From a virus, in IMG/VR virus record IMGVR_UViG_3300001683_001896, positions 1-22,552 of that record: 22,552 nucleotides of DNA; one strand, 5' to 3'. How positions within the stretch are numbered: the first letter of the stretch is position 1; every line of letters starts with the position of its first letter. The notes under the pieces are model-generated. The model had not been told where the DNA came from. It saw only the letters and a list, made by a program, of their open reading frames with translations, and searched no databases. Below, one piece after another: positions 6,970 through 14,927 of the stretch. Position numbers and translations under genes: made by a program.

Positions 6970-7239
6970 TTAGTGGAATGTTTTTGGCTTGCCTGGTTTC
7001 TTAAAGATCTCACTGAACGCCTGGGCCAAATCTTCTGAAGCTGTTCCCACCTCTTTGAACAGAGCCTGTTTAGCTTCCTCTTCCTGTGCTTTCTTCTGTA
7101 TACGAATAATTGATCTGCACACAGCACCAAGGACAGCGATCACACAAAGAGTAATACCGATCGCTGTACTATCATGCCCATAAAGTAGTGCGCCGCATAC
7201 TAGGGATAATTCTGGAAACCCAAATTCGACGCGTTCCAT
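6970..7239 (-). CDS. Small single-pass membrane protein in the PrkA block
   Basis: 89 residues. One hydrophobic helix spans about residues 25-46 (STAIGITLCVIAVLGAVC), preceded by a moderately hydrophobic segment at 8-20, and followed by a charged helical tail (RIQKKAQEEEAKQALFKEVG) of possible coiled-coil character. The ATG overlaps the stop of PrkA (TAATG) and the stop is 4 bases before the chaperonin-like start, so it is embedded in the operon. The likely topology is a membrane anchor with a cytoplasmic C-terminal tail. It could tether the kinase module to the membrane; that is a guess from position. No family is recognised. Confidence 0.68.
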   Translation of the reverse strand: MERVEFGFPELSLVCGALLYGHDSTAIGITLCVIAVLGAVCRSIIRIQKKAQEEEAKQALFKEVGTASEDLAQAFSEIFKKPGKPKTFH

Positions 7240-9173
7240 TAGCTATCCCGCCATAGATTATTAGAGGCGTATGCGAGGATCTCCTCTGCGCTCTCGCCTG
7301 TGTATCCATAGTCATCGATCATTGTCTGTATCATATCGCTATACTTCTTCTGTTGCTCATCATCTCTAGTCTTAGACTTAGTTATAATTCTCGCCATGGA
7401 CTTTACAGAGGTGATCAAGTAAGACTCGATAGCTTCCTTGAGAGGCTCATAGCTGGTGTAATTGACTTTCTCACCGCGACGCATCTTGGCGAACATATAG
7501 GCAGTCACATCGCTCCTGAAGCCGTCCTTAGCAGAACCAGTTATCCCTATCTGCTCCTCAACGGATCTAAGAAACTTTTCATCTGGCTCCCTTTCCTCTT
7601 TGGTCAACTTGTCTTTTAGCTTCTGATGAGTCGTGTAGGCTTCCGCATTGTCCAGATACGTGTCGAAAAGTGATTGTGCCTGTTCTTCATAGGCACTTAC
7701 AAATGCCTTTGCCACTTCATTCTCTAGAATGTTCAAGTACTCTTCTCGTACAATTTTTTGGATGATCTCTAAACAGTGCTGCTTAAACTCCTCGTCGGCG
7801 ATCTGGTCCTTTATCATCCGGGTCAGTGATTCAATGACAGAGATAGGAGTTATCATGTTTTTGTCTGAGTTAGACAGGGCTCCATCTAGAGCCTTGGCGA
7901 TGAATCGTGTGGATATCCCTGACATACCCTCTCTACTAGTCTCTTCCCGTAGATCCTCTATGTCGATCCTCTTTACTCTTCCCTTTTCAATGATATCCTC
8001 TCCATTGTAGATCTTCATCTTGGTGATGAGATCACACTTGCCGGAGGGCTTAAGGCGAGACATGATTGAGAACATCGAAGCTACTCTAAGCGTGTGAGGT
8101 GCGATGTGAGACGTGAAATCAGATTGTCCCAATAATTTTTCATAAATTTTGACTTCCTGATCTAGCTCTAAACAGTAGGGCACGTTGATCTTCACCACCC
8201 GGTCCAAAATGGCCTCGTTGGTGTGTTCACTTTGGAAACGATTCCACTCTGACTCATTACAGTGCGCAATAATAACTCCATCAAAGTAGAGCATGTCAGA
8301 TTTACCAGGGGAGGGGATCCTCTTTTCCTGTGTAGCAGTAATAATGGTATGCAAGAACTCTATCTCATTCTTGAAAATTTCTACTAGCTCAACAATTCCA
8401 CGATTGCCAACATTAAATGCACCATTGAGAGACAGCGCTCTCGGATCGTCCTCTGCATAACGATCTAGCTTGGAAATATCTACACTTCCAATGAGCACGG
8501 ATGTATCTTGACTATTTGCGTCCATCGGTGGAACTGATGCGATCCCCCTTCGTCCACGCTGGGAAAAGCTAGATTCCTCAACGGGATAATCTTCATACTT
8601 TCCGTCCAGCTCATTCATCAACCGATATTGAACAACGGGTGATATGTCGCCCTCAATGGAGACACCTAATTTCTTAGAAAATTTGTCCCTGAGCGATCTG
8701 GGTACCAACTGTAGGGGCTCACCTCTTTGGGGATCCTTGGCTAAGTGATAATAGGTCTGACCGCTTAGAACACACTTGATGTGTTCTGTGAGTGCAGACT
8801 TGCCGGCACCGACCGGGCCCATTAGAAGCAAAACCTGTTTACTCTCTTCTCCCTTGTGCGCAGCCGATTTTAGGTACTGAACGAGCTTAGAGACTACTCT
8901 CTCCATGCCAAAGAACTCATCCTTGAAGTAATCATAGATCTTCATGGACTCATTGCTGAAGATCTTCTTTTTTCTGGGGTCTGAGTCTGGCATTGTACTC
9001 ACACCGTACTTGATTACACTCTCATAAAGTCGCTTGTGAGCCGGCTTAACAATATCCGGATGCTTCTTCACATGCTCAATGTAGTCCATGAAAGTCCCAG
9101 AGAATCTCTTTTGAGAAGCGCCGACCTTTCTTTGGGCCTGAATATCCTTTAAGAATTCGTCACTAATACTCAT
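7239..9173 (-). CDS. prkA: PrkA/YeaG-family AAA+ serine protein kinase
   Basis: 644 residues, full length for the family. An N-terminal AAA+ ATPase has Walker A GPVGAGKS (119-126), a typical SFSQRGRRG segment (202-210), the family stretch NRGIVELVEIFKNEIEFLH (257-275), and DGVIIAHCNESEW (298-310) with DRVVKINVPYCL (324-335). A helical C-terminal PrkA domain follows. PrkA/YeaG are known as stress and sporulation kinases working with YeaH/YhbH and SpoVR/YcgB; an ATP-dependent protease activity has also been reported for Bacillus PrkA. Its neighbours upstream are exactly these partners. The gap from SpoVR is 39 bases, the only notable gap in the module, and the stop overlaps the start of the membrane-protein gene. 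No truncation or missing core motif is seen. Substrate in the infected cell is unknown. Confidence 0.96.
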   Translation of the reverse strand: MSISDEFLKDIQAQRKVGASQKRFSGTFMDYIEHVKKHPDIVKPAHKRLYESVIKYGVSTMPDSDPRKKKIFSNESMKIYDYFKDEFFGMERVVSKLVQYLKSAAHKGEESKQVLLLMGPVGAGKSALTEHIKCVLSGQTYYHLAKDPQRGEPLQLVPRSLRDKFSKKLGVSIEGDISPVVQYRLMNELDGKYEDYPVEESSFSQRGRRGIASVPPMDANSQDTSVLIGSVDISKLDRYAEDDPRALSLNGAFNVGNRGIVELVEIFKNEIEFLHTIITATQEKRIPSPGKSDMLYFDGVIIAHCNESEWNRFQSEHTNEAILDRVVKINVPYCLELDQEVKIYEKLLGQSDFTSHIAPHTLRVASMFSIMSRLKPSGKCDLITKMKIYNGEDIIEKGRVKRIDIEDLREETSREGMSGISTRFIAKALDGALSNSDKNMITPISVIESLTRMIKDQIADEEFKQHCLEIIQKIVREEYLNILENEVAKAFVSAYEEQAQSLFDTYLDNAEAYTTHQKLKDKLTKEEREPDEKFLRSVEEQIGITGSAKDGFRSDVTAYMFAKMRRGEKVNYTSYEPLKEAIESYLITSVKSMARIITKSKTRDDEQQKKYSDMIQTMIDDYGYTGESAEEILAYASNNLWRDS

Positions 9174-9212
9174 GCGTATATTCTACTCCAAATTGTGGGG
9201 ATGTGTACCAAG

Positions 9213-10520
9213 CTAGACCTCCCAAAGTTCTTCTTCAATGATTGTAAATAATTTCGACTCTTTGTTCCACAAAGTGCTCACGTGTCCCACCACTGCCTCG
9301 GCATGATTTAACTCTAGATCTCGACCATCATGCTCGTGACGTAGTACTAACAAATCATCCTCTACTTCATCAATATAAATAACCGGGATAGAATTTGTTC
9401 CAACGTTTTTTAGGAGATCCAGCTTAACAGATTCCCATCCGTCCTCATCTGAGATCTCATCAATCGTCACACCCTCTTTCTTACCCTTATCAGAGTATGT
9501 GAATAAGCCTAGTTCTTCGCATAAGTCACGTGTAAGATATTGTCTAAGAAATGAGACATCATGGCTAGCTTCCCTCGCGATGAAGCACTCCTCAATTCCC
9601 TTTGTCTCCTCAATGTGTTGAAATAGTTTGAATCCTAGATAGTAGGGATTCAGGCCGCCCACATGAGGTCGCACAACTTGATTGTGTGTTTTTAGGAAGG
9701 GCAGGTGCCATTCTTCTGGTAGATTCAACTCATGAAGTAATGTATAGTGCCAATAGCAAGCCCAGCCTTCATTCATGATCTTGGTTTGAATCTGGGGCAT
9801 AAAATATTTGGACTCGTCTCTCACGATTTCAATAATATCCCGTTTCCAACTAGGCATGTCTACTGAGTACTCTGTGATGAATCCTAGGATATCGTAATCC
9901 GGTTCTAGAGGTAACCTAGAAATATCAAAATTCACGTATTCCTCTTTTGTATCATTCTTGATGAGTTTACTATATTTTTTAACTAGCTCACTCTTAGATA
10001 ACCTCTTTTGACCGTATCTATGAGTTTGAAATTGAAGTGCGTGTGCAGCATCCAGCATTTCATCCACCTCATCAATACCGATGGTGGGATCTTCGACATA
10101 TTTTTGGATCCTCTTCTTCGCACTACGCATGCTTCCAACCACAGCGCCTGGTCGAGTGTCTTTGAACATTCGATTATTTCTAAAAAAGTCAGAATGGCCT
10201 ACGCAATGGGCCATGATCAAGATCTGTAAATAGACGGGATTCTCTCGCATGAGATAGGCAATTGCAGGATCAGAATTGATTATCAACTCGTAGGGGAGAC
10301 CCTCTGCACCAGCATTGTACATTGCGTGTGTGCGTTCGAATGCCTTTCCATAGGACCAGTGTCCGTAGTGGGTAGGCATGCCATGATATGATGTGTGTCC
10401 AATCATTGAGAAATAATCGCACATTTCATAGTTGATTGGGAACCAAGTCAATCCCTTTTTGGATGCGAGCTCACATATCCTATCATCCCACTCTTCCAAA
10501 AGTTCGAATGTCCAATCCAT
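9213..10520 (-). CDS. spoVR: SpoVR/YcgB family protein
   Basis: 435 residues from ATG 10520, chosen because it overlaps the YeaH stop (TAATG). A longer frame to 10580 lies inside YeaH. Family blocks are clear: YEMCDYFSMIGHTSYHGMPT then HYGHWSYGKAFERT (31-64), YELIINSDPAIAYLMREN (77-94), AHCVGHSDFFRNNRMF (104-119) and MNEGWACYWHYTLL (249-262), with many conserved His, Glu and Trp. B. subtilis SpoVR acts in spore cortex formation and E. coli YcgB is a stationary-phase protein; the biochemical activity is not settled, though the His/Glu-rich blocks suggest metal binding. Slightly shorter than the bacterial proteins (about 470-510) but with all core blocks. Second protein of the PrkA module. Confidence 0.95.
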   Translation of the reverse strand: MDWTFELLEEWDDRICELASKKGLTWFPINYEMCDYFSMIGHTSYHGMPTHYGHWSYGKAFERTHAMYNAGAEGLPYELIINSDPAIAYLMRENPVYLQILIMAHCVGHSDFFRNNRMFKDTRPGAVVGSMRSAKKRIQKYVEDPTIGIDEVDEMLDAAHALQFQTHRYGQKRLSKSELVKKYSKLIKNDTKEEYVNFDISRLPLEPDYDILGFITEYSVDMPSWKRDIIEIVRDESKYFMPQIQTKIMNEGWACYWHYTLLHELNLPEEWHLPFLKTHNQVVRPHVGGLNPYYLGFKLFQHIEETKGIEECFIAREASHDVSFLRQYLTRDLCEELGLFTYSDKGKKEGVTIDEISDEDGWESVKLDLLKNVGTNSIPVIYIDEVEDDLLVLRHEHDGRDLELNHAEAVVGHVSTLWNKESKLFTIIEEELWEV

Positions 10521-11707
10521 TAGTAGTTGTCTCCTAGAGCGGTGACCTTTCCGCCGAATAATTTTGTGAAGGCCAGCCAAATGTCTGACTTATCATTAAT
10601 GGATACACACTTCATCTTTCGATTAGCGAGGCGTTGATACACATTAGATAATTTGGCCTCCTCAAACCAGCCCTCCTGTGTATCCTTGGGCTCAATCTCA
10701 CAATAACCAAATAACTGTGAAAAATCCCGAATCTGCTCTGCTAGAGTTAATGTCCGGCCGGTATCATCAGGCCAATTATCACCGTCAGAGCACTGAAAGC
10801 AGTAGATATTCCAGCTCTGTGGATGATATCGAGAATTCACTATATCACACACTAGTGAGAGGCCTGATGATACTATTGTGCCTCCCGAGTTGCCCCTAGT
10901 AAAGAACTGTTCCTCATTAACCTCACTGGCGGACATATCATGGGATACAAAGACGATCTCAGTGTGCTCATACTTTGATCTGATGAAGTGGTATAGCAGA
11001 AAATAGAAGGCCCTCGCCAAGAATTTCTTGTTCCTGGTCATCGACCCAGAGATATCCATTACGAAAAAAATCACCGCGCTGGAACTCGGTTTCATTGACT
11101 TCTTATAGTGTCTATAGACTAAGTCATGTTCATGGAATGGAAAGGTCTCTTCATCATCAATTTTCTCGTGCCGATCGGTTGCCTTTTTTCTCTTTATCCT
11201 CTCTATCGCTGTCTTCTTTTTATCTAAACGAGGTTTGATCCCCGTTGCTCGATAGCCTTTCCTCTTATTCTTCTCTGACACGATTTTTTTAAGTGTCTTC
11301 TTTTCCATGTCCGGAAGTTCCAGGTCATCAAAGAGATAATGAGCTAGCTCTTCTAGCGTTATCTCAACCTCATAATATTCCTCTCCCGGATCGGACCCCG
11401 GCTTGTGTCCTTGATTTGACTTTTGTCCCTGCCCTTTTCCTATTTTCTGGCCACGCTGGATATCAGCCCCGGGTGCTGATCCCGCCTGCTTGTTGGTCTT
11501 GTTGTCTCCGTATACGAATCTATATTCTTTGATGCCCCGGACAGGTATCTTGATCTTCTTTTTGCCAGATTGGCCGATGATCGACTCATCGGCGACGATG
11601 TGATGAACGCCCTCCTTGATAGCACGTTCAATCTTCTTTTTGTGTCGCCGCCGATCTGATGCCGACCGATCAGCAACAGACTTATGCTCACGAAAGATGG
11701 AGGACAT
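10520..11707 (-). CDS. yeaH: DUF444/YeaH (YhbH) von Willebrand factor A-like protein
   Basis: 395 residues. The start MSSIFREHKSVADRSASDRR and the following RHKKKIERAIKEG match the conserved YeaH/YhbH N-terminus, which is followed by a Gly/Gln-rich linker (80-108). The C-terminal half is a VWA-like domain with the MIDAS metal site DISGSM (218-223), T277 in GGT, and SDGDN (307-311). YeaH partners PrkA/YeaG in Escherichia coli and YhbH partners PrkA in Bacillus. The MIDAS is intact, so divalent-metal-dependent protein binding is expected. The ATG abuts the TAG of the Nudix gene with no gap and the stop overlaps SpoVR, so all are made from one message. Length is near the usual 390-430. Confidence 0.96.
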   Translation of the reverse strand: MSSIFREHKSVADRSASDRRRHKKKIERAIKEGVHHIVADESIIGQSGKKKIKIPVRGIKEYRFVYGDNKTNKQAGSAPGADIQRGQKIGKGQGQKSNQGHKPGSDPGEEYYEVEITLEELAHYLFDDLELPDMEKKTLKKIVSEKNKRKGYRATGIKPRLDKKKTAIERIKRKKATDRHEKIDDEETFPFHEHDLVYRHYKKSMKPSSSAVIFFVMDISGSMTRNKKFLARAFYFLLYHFIRSKYEHTEIVFVSHDMSASEVNEEQFFTRGNSGGTIVSSGLSLVCDIVNSRYHPQSWNIYCFQCSDGDNWPDDTGRTLTLAEQIRDFSQLFGYCEIEPKDTQEGWFEEAKLSNVYQRLANRKMKCVSINDKSDIWLAFTKLFGGKVTALGDNY

Positions 11708-12127
11708 CTAGTGGACCCTCGTCATTTGTCTCACCCAACTAATAGTCGGCCGAAGATATGGATGTAGTTTATGCTCAGCTTGATCCATGGTAAGCCATTT
11801 AGCAGCGTGGTGCTCGTACTCTCCGGTCTCTGGATTGCGTTGTATGGACGGTTCTTGCGTCGTGACCGCTATATACAGCGTCACGTTTCTGGCTGCAGTT
11901 GTCTGCAGACCCCATCTGAAATCTAAATCACTGATCCCGGCCTCCTCCTCAGTCTCTCTCATCGCGGCTACGAGGCTAGTTTCAAAGGGCTCAACCCCTC
12001 CCTTAGGTAGATCATAACTGCCATAGACACGAAGGCCTAAGACTAGATAGTCTCCATCATGCTCTTTGAGGACTATAATACCGGCTCGTCTCTTCATAGT
12101 TTGGCTCTTAGAGGCGCCTTGAGGCAT
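11708..12127 (-). CDS. Nudix hydrolase (small diadenosine-polyphosphate/NTP pyrophosphatase type)
   Basis: 139 residues. The Nudix box GX5EX7REUXEEXGU is complete at 43-65 (GGVEPFETSLVAAMRETEEE then AGI), with the metal-binding REXXEE glutamates. The preceding GSYDLPKGG is typical of small Ap4A-hydrolase-like Nudix proteins, as is EHHAAKWLT near 104-112. Substrate (Ap4A, NDP-sugar, RNA cap-like or oxidised nucleotide) cannot be read from sequence. The start is supported by GAGGAG a few bases upstream of ATG 12125-12127. It is the first gene of the tightly joined Nudix-YeaH-SpoVR-PrkA block, which may link alarmone or nucleotide signals to the kinase module (inference). Confidence 0.92.
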   Translation of the reverse strand: MPQGASKSQTMKRRAGIIVLKEHDGDYLVLGLRVYGSYDLPKGGVEPFETSLVAAMRETEEEAGISDLDFRWGLQTTAARNVTLYIAVTTQEPSIQRNPETGEYEHHAAKWLTMDQAEHKLHPYLRPTISWVRQMTRVH

Positions 12128-12156
12128 TGTATATCTCCTCTCAAATAATAACTAGG

Positions 12157-13773
12157 TCATCGAAAACATTCGTGAAAGTCGCTGGGAAACAGTTGTTTGT
12201 TGTTCGCATAAAAGCGCTCCCAGTCCGAATCTAGAATATATGTGACCGCTGAATCTGTGTCTGATCTTACCGATCTGCCCATTGCCTGTATTACCGTCTT
12301 GGAAGTCTGGAATGGGTACCACCACTTCCACTTATGCATCCTCTTTTTGACCAGCTTATCGCCCAAATATGGATAGGGTACTTTGCAGATCACTTGAAAT
12401 CTACTAGCATCACCCTCCAAGTCGATACCCTCAGTCATAGACGGGGATATCAGCACAGTGGGTGAAGTACCTGTCATATGTTTTCTAATGATCTGATCTC
12501 TATTATCCGGGGAGGCGAGGAGTAATCTCCGAGATTTGATATTTTTTTTGAGATAATTTGCAATCTTATAGGAGTGGGTGTGAATTATCCCCTTCTCCTT
12601 TTTGTGTGCTTCTAATATCTTGCGAACAGCGTTTGCCAAGATAGGGAGGCTATGATCAATTTCCCTGGCCGTCATTTTTCCAATCGGCACGAACAGAGTA
12701 GGTCTATTCTCAATCGGAAAGGGTGAGGGGATGGAGATCGCAGCAGCGTTGCTCTTATTGACACCCACCATCTCTAGAAATCTGTCTGTCTGGATCAAGG
12801 TGGCAGACATGAACAGCACGTGATATCCCATCCGGAAGAGGTACTGATTAGCGAATTGGGATATGTCGATGGGTTTGAATGATAATTTTCTAAGATCTCT
12901 AACATCACTCTGGAGAGATTCGAAGACCCAATTCTCTTTAGTGTGCAGCCTAAGGAAATCCTTGAGGCGCTGATGGTGTCCTTCCATCATTCGAAGCTGT
13001 CGAGAGAGAGAGATAAACTTATCCAACTTTGTTTTGAGTTGGGTGTACTTCTCCATCATATGATTTACATGTGCTAGGTGTGAGGTAAGCTTTGGAAAAT
13101 ATACAGTCTGAATCCAATCTAGCGCCTGATGGTGAGTCCCTATCTCAGGCATATCGAGTTTGAGCACACTCTTGGCGAATCGTTCTGTCACTGCGATCTC
13201 GATAAATTTAGAGAGTTCAGTCTCGACATTGTGTGCCTCATCGATCACCAGGAGCTTTCTAGGCTTGATCTTCCCGTTGTAGTTGCTCTCTGTCAACAGG
13301 TAGGGAAAATTAGTGACTGACATGGGAGCGTCCATGAAAGACTGTTTAGCACTTCGGTAGACACAATTGAAGGTACAGGTATTCCAAAATTTGGTACCTT
13401 TCTCCTCCAATTTAAGTTCAGTCAGACTGTCAGAACACTTATTGAATCGTTTATATTGGCACTGGTAATTACTGGCGCTCTTGATGGATCTCATTCCCAA
13501 ATTGGCGAAGTCCCGCTCATATTGGTCCTGTAATAACTTTTGGGTGGTGGTGAAGATCGCGCCGTTTTCGTAACCATCATGCACCTGATTATCTGCTGAC
13601 AGGGCCCTCGCGATCGTCACTGCAATCGCGCTCTTTCCCACTCCGGTTCCTGCCTCTAGGGCGAAGAATCTCTTTCCCTGGGAGAATGCCTCGAGGATCT
13701 GATCAATTGCTGCTGTCTGTTCCTTTCTTGGCGTCTGGAGCGGGAAGAATTTTTGCCATTGTTGCTTAGACAC
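12157..13773 (-). CDS. DinG/XPD-type superfamily 2 helicase with iron-sulphur cluster
   Basis: 538 residues. Walker A AGTGVGKS (41-48), DEAH box (178-181) in LLVIDEAHN, and motif VI QAMGRSVRS (496-504) define a helicase of the DinG/XPD group. Four cysteines between motifs I and II, C105, C113, C133 and C137, fit the 4Fe-4S cluster used for 5'-3' unwinding. MSATLI near 325 and SPSMTEGIDLEGD in the second RecA half are also typical. Start is GTG 13773 with AGGGG upstream; an ATG two bases upstream lies in another frame. It follows ClpP by 9 bases and precedes the Nudix gene by 29. Likely role: unwinding during replication, recombination or removal of R-loops. Confidence 0.92.
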   Translation of the reverse strand: MSKQQWQKFFPLQTPRKEQTAAIDQILEAFSQGKRFFALEAGTGVGKSAIAVTIARALSADNQVHDGYENGAIFTTTQKLLQDQYERDFANLGMRSIKSASNYQCQYKRFNKCSDSLTELKLEEKGTKFWNTCTFNCVYRSAKQSFMDAPMSVTNFPYLLTESNYNGKIKPRKLLVIDEAHNVETELSKFIEIAVTERFAKSVLKLDMPEIGTHHQALDWIQTVYFPKLTSHLAHVNHMMEKYTQLKTKLDKFISLSRQLRMMEGHHQRLKDFLRLHTKENWVFESLQSDVRDLRKLSFKPIDISQFANQYLFRMGYHVLFMSATLIQTDRFLEMVGVNKSNAAAISIPSPFPIENRPTLFVPIGKMTAREIDHSLPILANAVRKILEAHKKEKGIIHTHSYKIANYLKKNIKSRRLLLASPDNRDQIIRKHMTGTSPTVLISPSMTEGIDLEGDASRFQVICKVPYPYLGDKLVKKRMHKWKWWYPFQTSKTVIQAMGRSVRSDTDSAVTYILDSDWERFYANNKQLFPSDFHECFR

Positions 13774-13782
13774 ATGTCCCCT

Positions 13783-14433
13783 TCATTTGGAAATTATATC
13801 CACTAGGCCTAACTCTAGACACTTGTCACTGTCTAACCAGAACTCGTGTCCCAAGAGTTCATCCAGTGTCTCCTCATTCATCTTAGTGTTCTCAAGATAT
13901 ATCTGTCGTATTTTCTCTGTGAGGACTTTTTGATTCTCGACCTCATCCATGAAATCGTCTAGCTTGCCCGCCCACTCTAACTGTTGTTGGTGCAACAGCA
14001 TGAAGCTGTTCTTGCTAATTGATCTCCTCTTTCCTGCAATAGAGATCATCGTTGCAGCGCTAGCTGCAGAACCATCAACGTAAGTGTGAACTGCGGTCTT
14101 ACAGTTCTTGACGGTGTCATATATCGCCAGTCCGGCAAAAAGAGATCCACCTGGACTGTGTATGTGTAGGTGGATCGGTACCGGCTTACAATCAAGTCTG
14201 CTACTCAGATACTGCATTTCTATGTCTAGACGTCTCAACAGTCGATTAAGCTCGAGTGCCTCGTGATGATCCACGTGGCAGTAGAAAAATATTCTATTCT
14301 CTTCTACTTCAATGCCTCTGGGTACCCGATCTGAAGATTGCTGGGGGATCAGCGAGTCATCTATTTGTAAATCGCTTCCAGACCCGGGCGAGGGTGGAAA
14401 ATTGTCATCATTTAATCTGTATCGCTGTCTCAT
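13783..14433 (-). CDS. clpP: ClpP-like serine protease with N-terminal extension
   Basis: 216 residues. A polar, proline-rich extension of about 40 residues precedes a ClpP fold. SPGGSLFAGLAIYD (93-106) is the usual SPGGs block, the nucleophile S125 lies in GSAAS, and the general base H148 in MLLHQQ. At the position of the catalytic Asp (before FW/FM) this protein appears to have E197 (GHEFWLDSDK), a possible substitution. In cells ClpP degrades proteins fed by ClpX/ClpA; phage ClpP-like proteins may also act as prohead proteases. The context here (helicase, unknown gene, tmRNA elsewhere) does not decide between them. The ATG overlaps the upstream stop (ATGA), implying translational coupling. 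Confidence 0.88.
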   Translation of the reverse strand: MRQRYRLNDDNFPPSPGSGSDLQIDDSLIPQQSSDRVPRGIEVEENRIFFYCHVDHHEALELNRLLRRLDIEMQYLSSRLDCKPVPIHLHIHSPGGSLFAGLAIYDTVKNCKTAVHTYVDGSAASAATMISIAGKRRSISKNSFMLLHQQQLEWAGKLDDFMDEVENQKVLTEKIRQIYLENTKMNEETLDELLGHEFWLDSDKCLELGLVDIISK

Positions 14434-14873
14434 AAGGGTATTTCTCCAAAGAGTGTCGCAACGGTATGGTAGGATGATTTGTCTATCATCTCATTAGACA
14501 GTGTCCTGACATTAGCTATTAGCATCTTTACAGGGATCTTCACTACTGTCACGTTATTATTGATATCCAGGTCTACGATCTCCAATGTACTCTCCTTTCT
14601 CACGTAATCAGACAATTTCTGTTTATCGATTGTGAAGTCTTTAGTTATGTCCAAGTAGAAGTCCCTATTTGTAGGATTAAATTCCCACGTAGGACCTGTT
14701 GTTAGTATTAGTTCAACTTCATCAAAGATTTCTAGACACTGGTCAAAAAAATCTTGCTCATCAATCGATACAGGGGTCAATTTCTCTAGAGTCAAATCTA
14801 ACGAAAGAACATCAGTAGCCATGAAAATATTTTGTTTGATCTTCTGCACAATGTTCGAATCATTCTCTATCAT
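14430..14873 (-). CDS. Hypothetical protein upstream of ClpP
   Basis: 147 residues, acidic, mixed alpha/beta, with no motif recognised. AGGAAAAGTC before ATG 14871-14873 supports the start. The TGA overlaps the ClpP ATG (ATGA), so the two proteins are made in step. It is the first gene of the long minus-strand block running down to 5760, and it is divergent from the exported protease at 14928, with 54 bases between them that must hold promoters for both directions. An adaptor for ClpP is possible from coupling alone; there is no sequence evidence for it. Confidence 0.6.
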   Translation of the reverse strand: MIENDSNIVQKIKQNIFMATDVLSLDLTLEKLTPVSIDEQDFFDQCLEIFDEVELILTTGPTWEFNPTNRDFYLDITKDFTIDKQKLSDYVRKESTLEIVDLDINNNVTVVKIPVKMLIANVRTLSNEMIDKSSYHTVATLFGEIPL

Positions 14874-14927
14874 GACTTTTCCTAGACTTTAAAAATCGCA
14901 TACCTAGAATAAGGATAATAGTTTGCA

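Noticed and set aside
6966-7130. Upstream extension of the chaperonin-like frame giving a 456-residue protein
   Set aside because: The extra 55 codons overlap the supported membrane-protein gene in another frame and have shadow-like Arg/Lys-rich composition; GTG at 6965 follows the previous stop closely.
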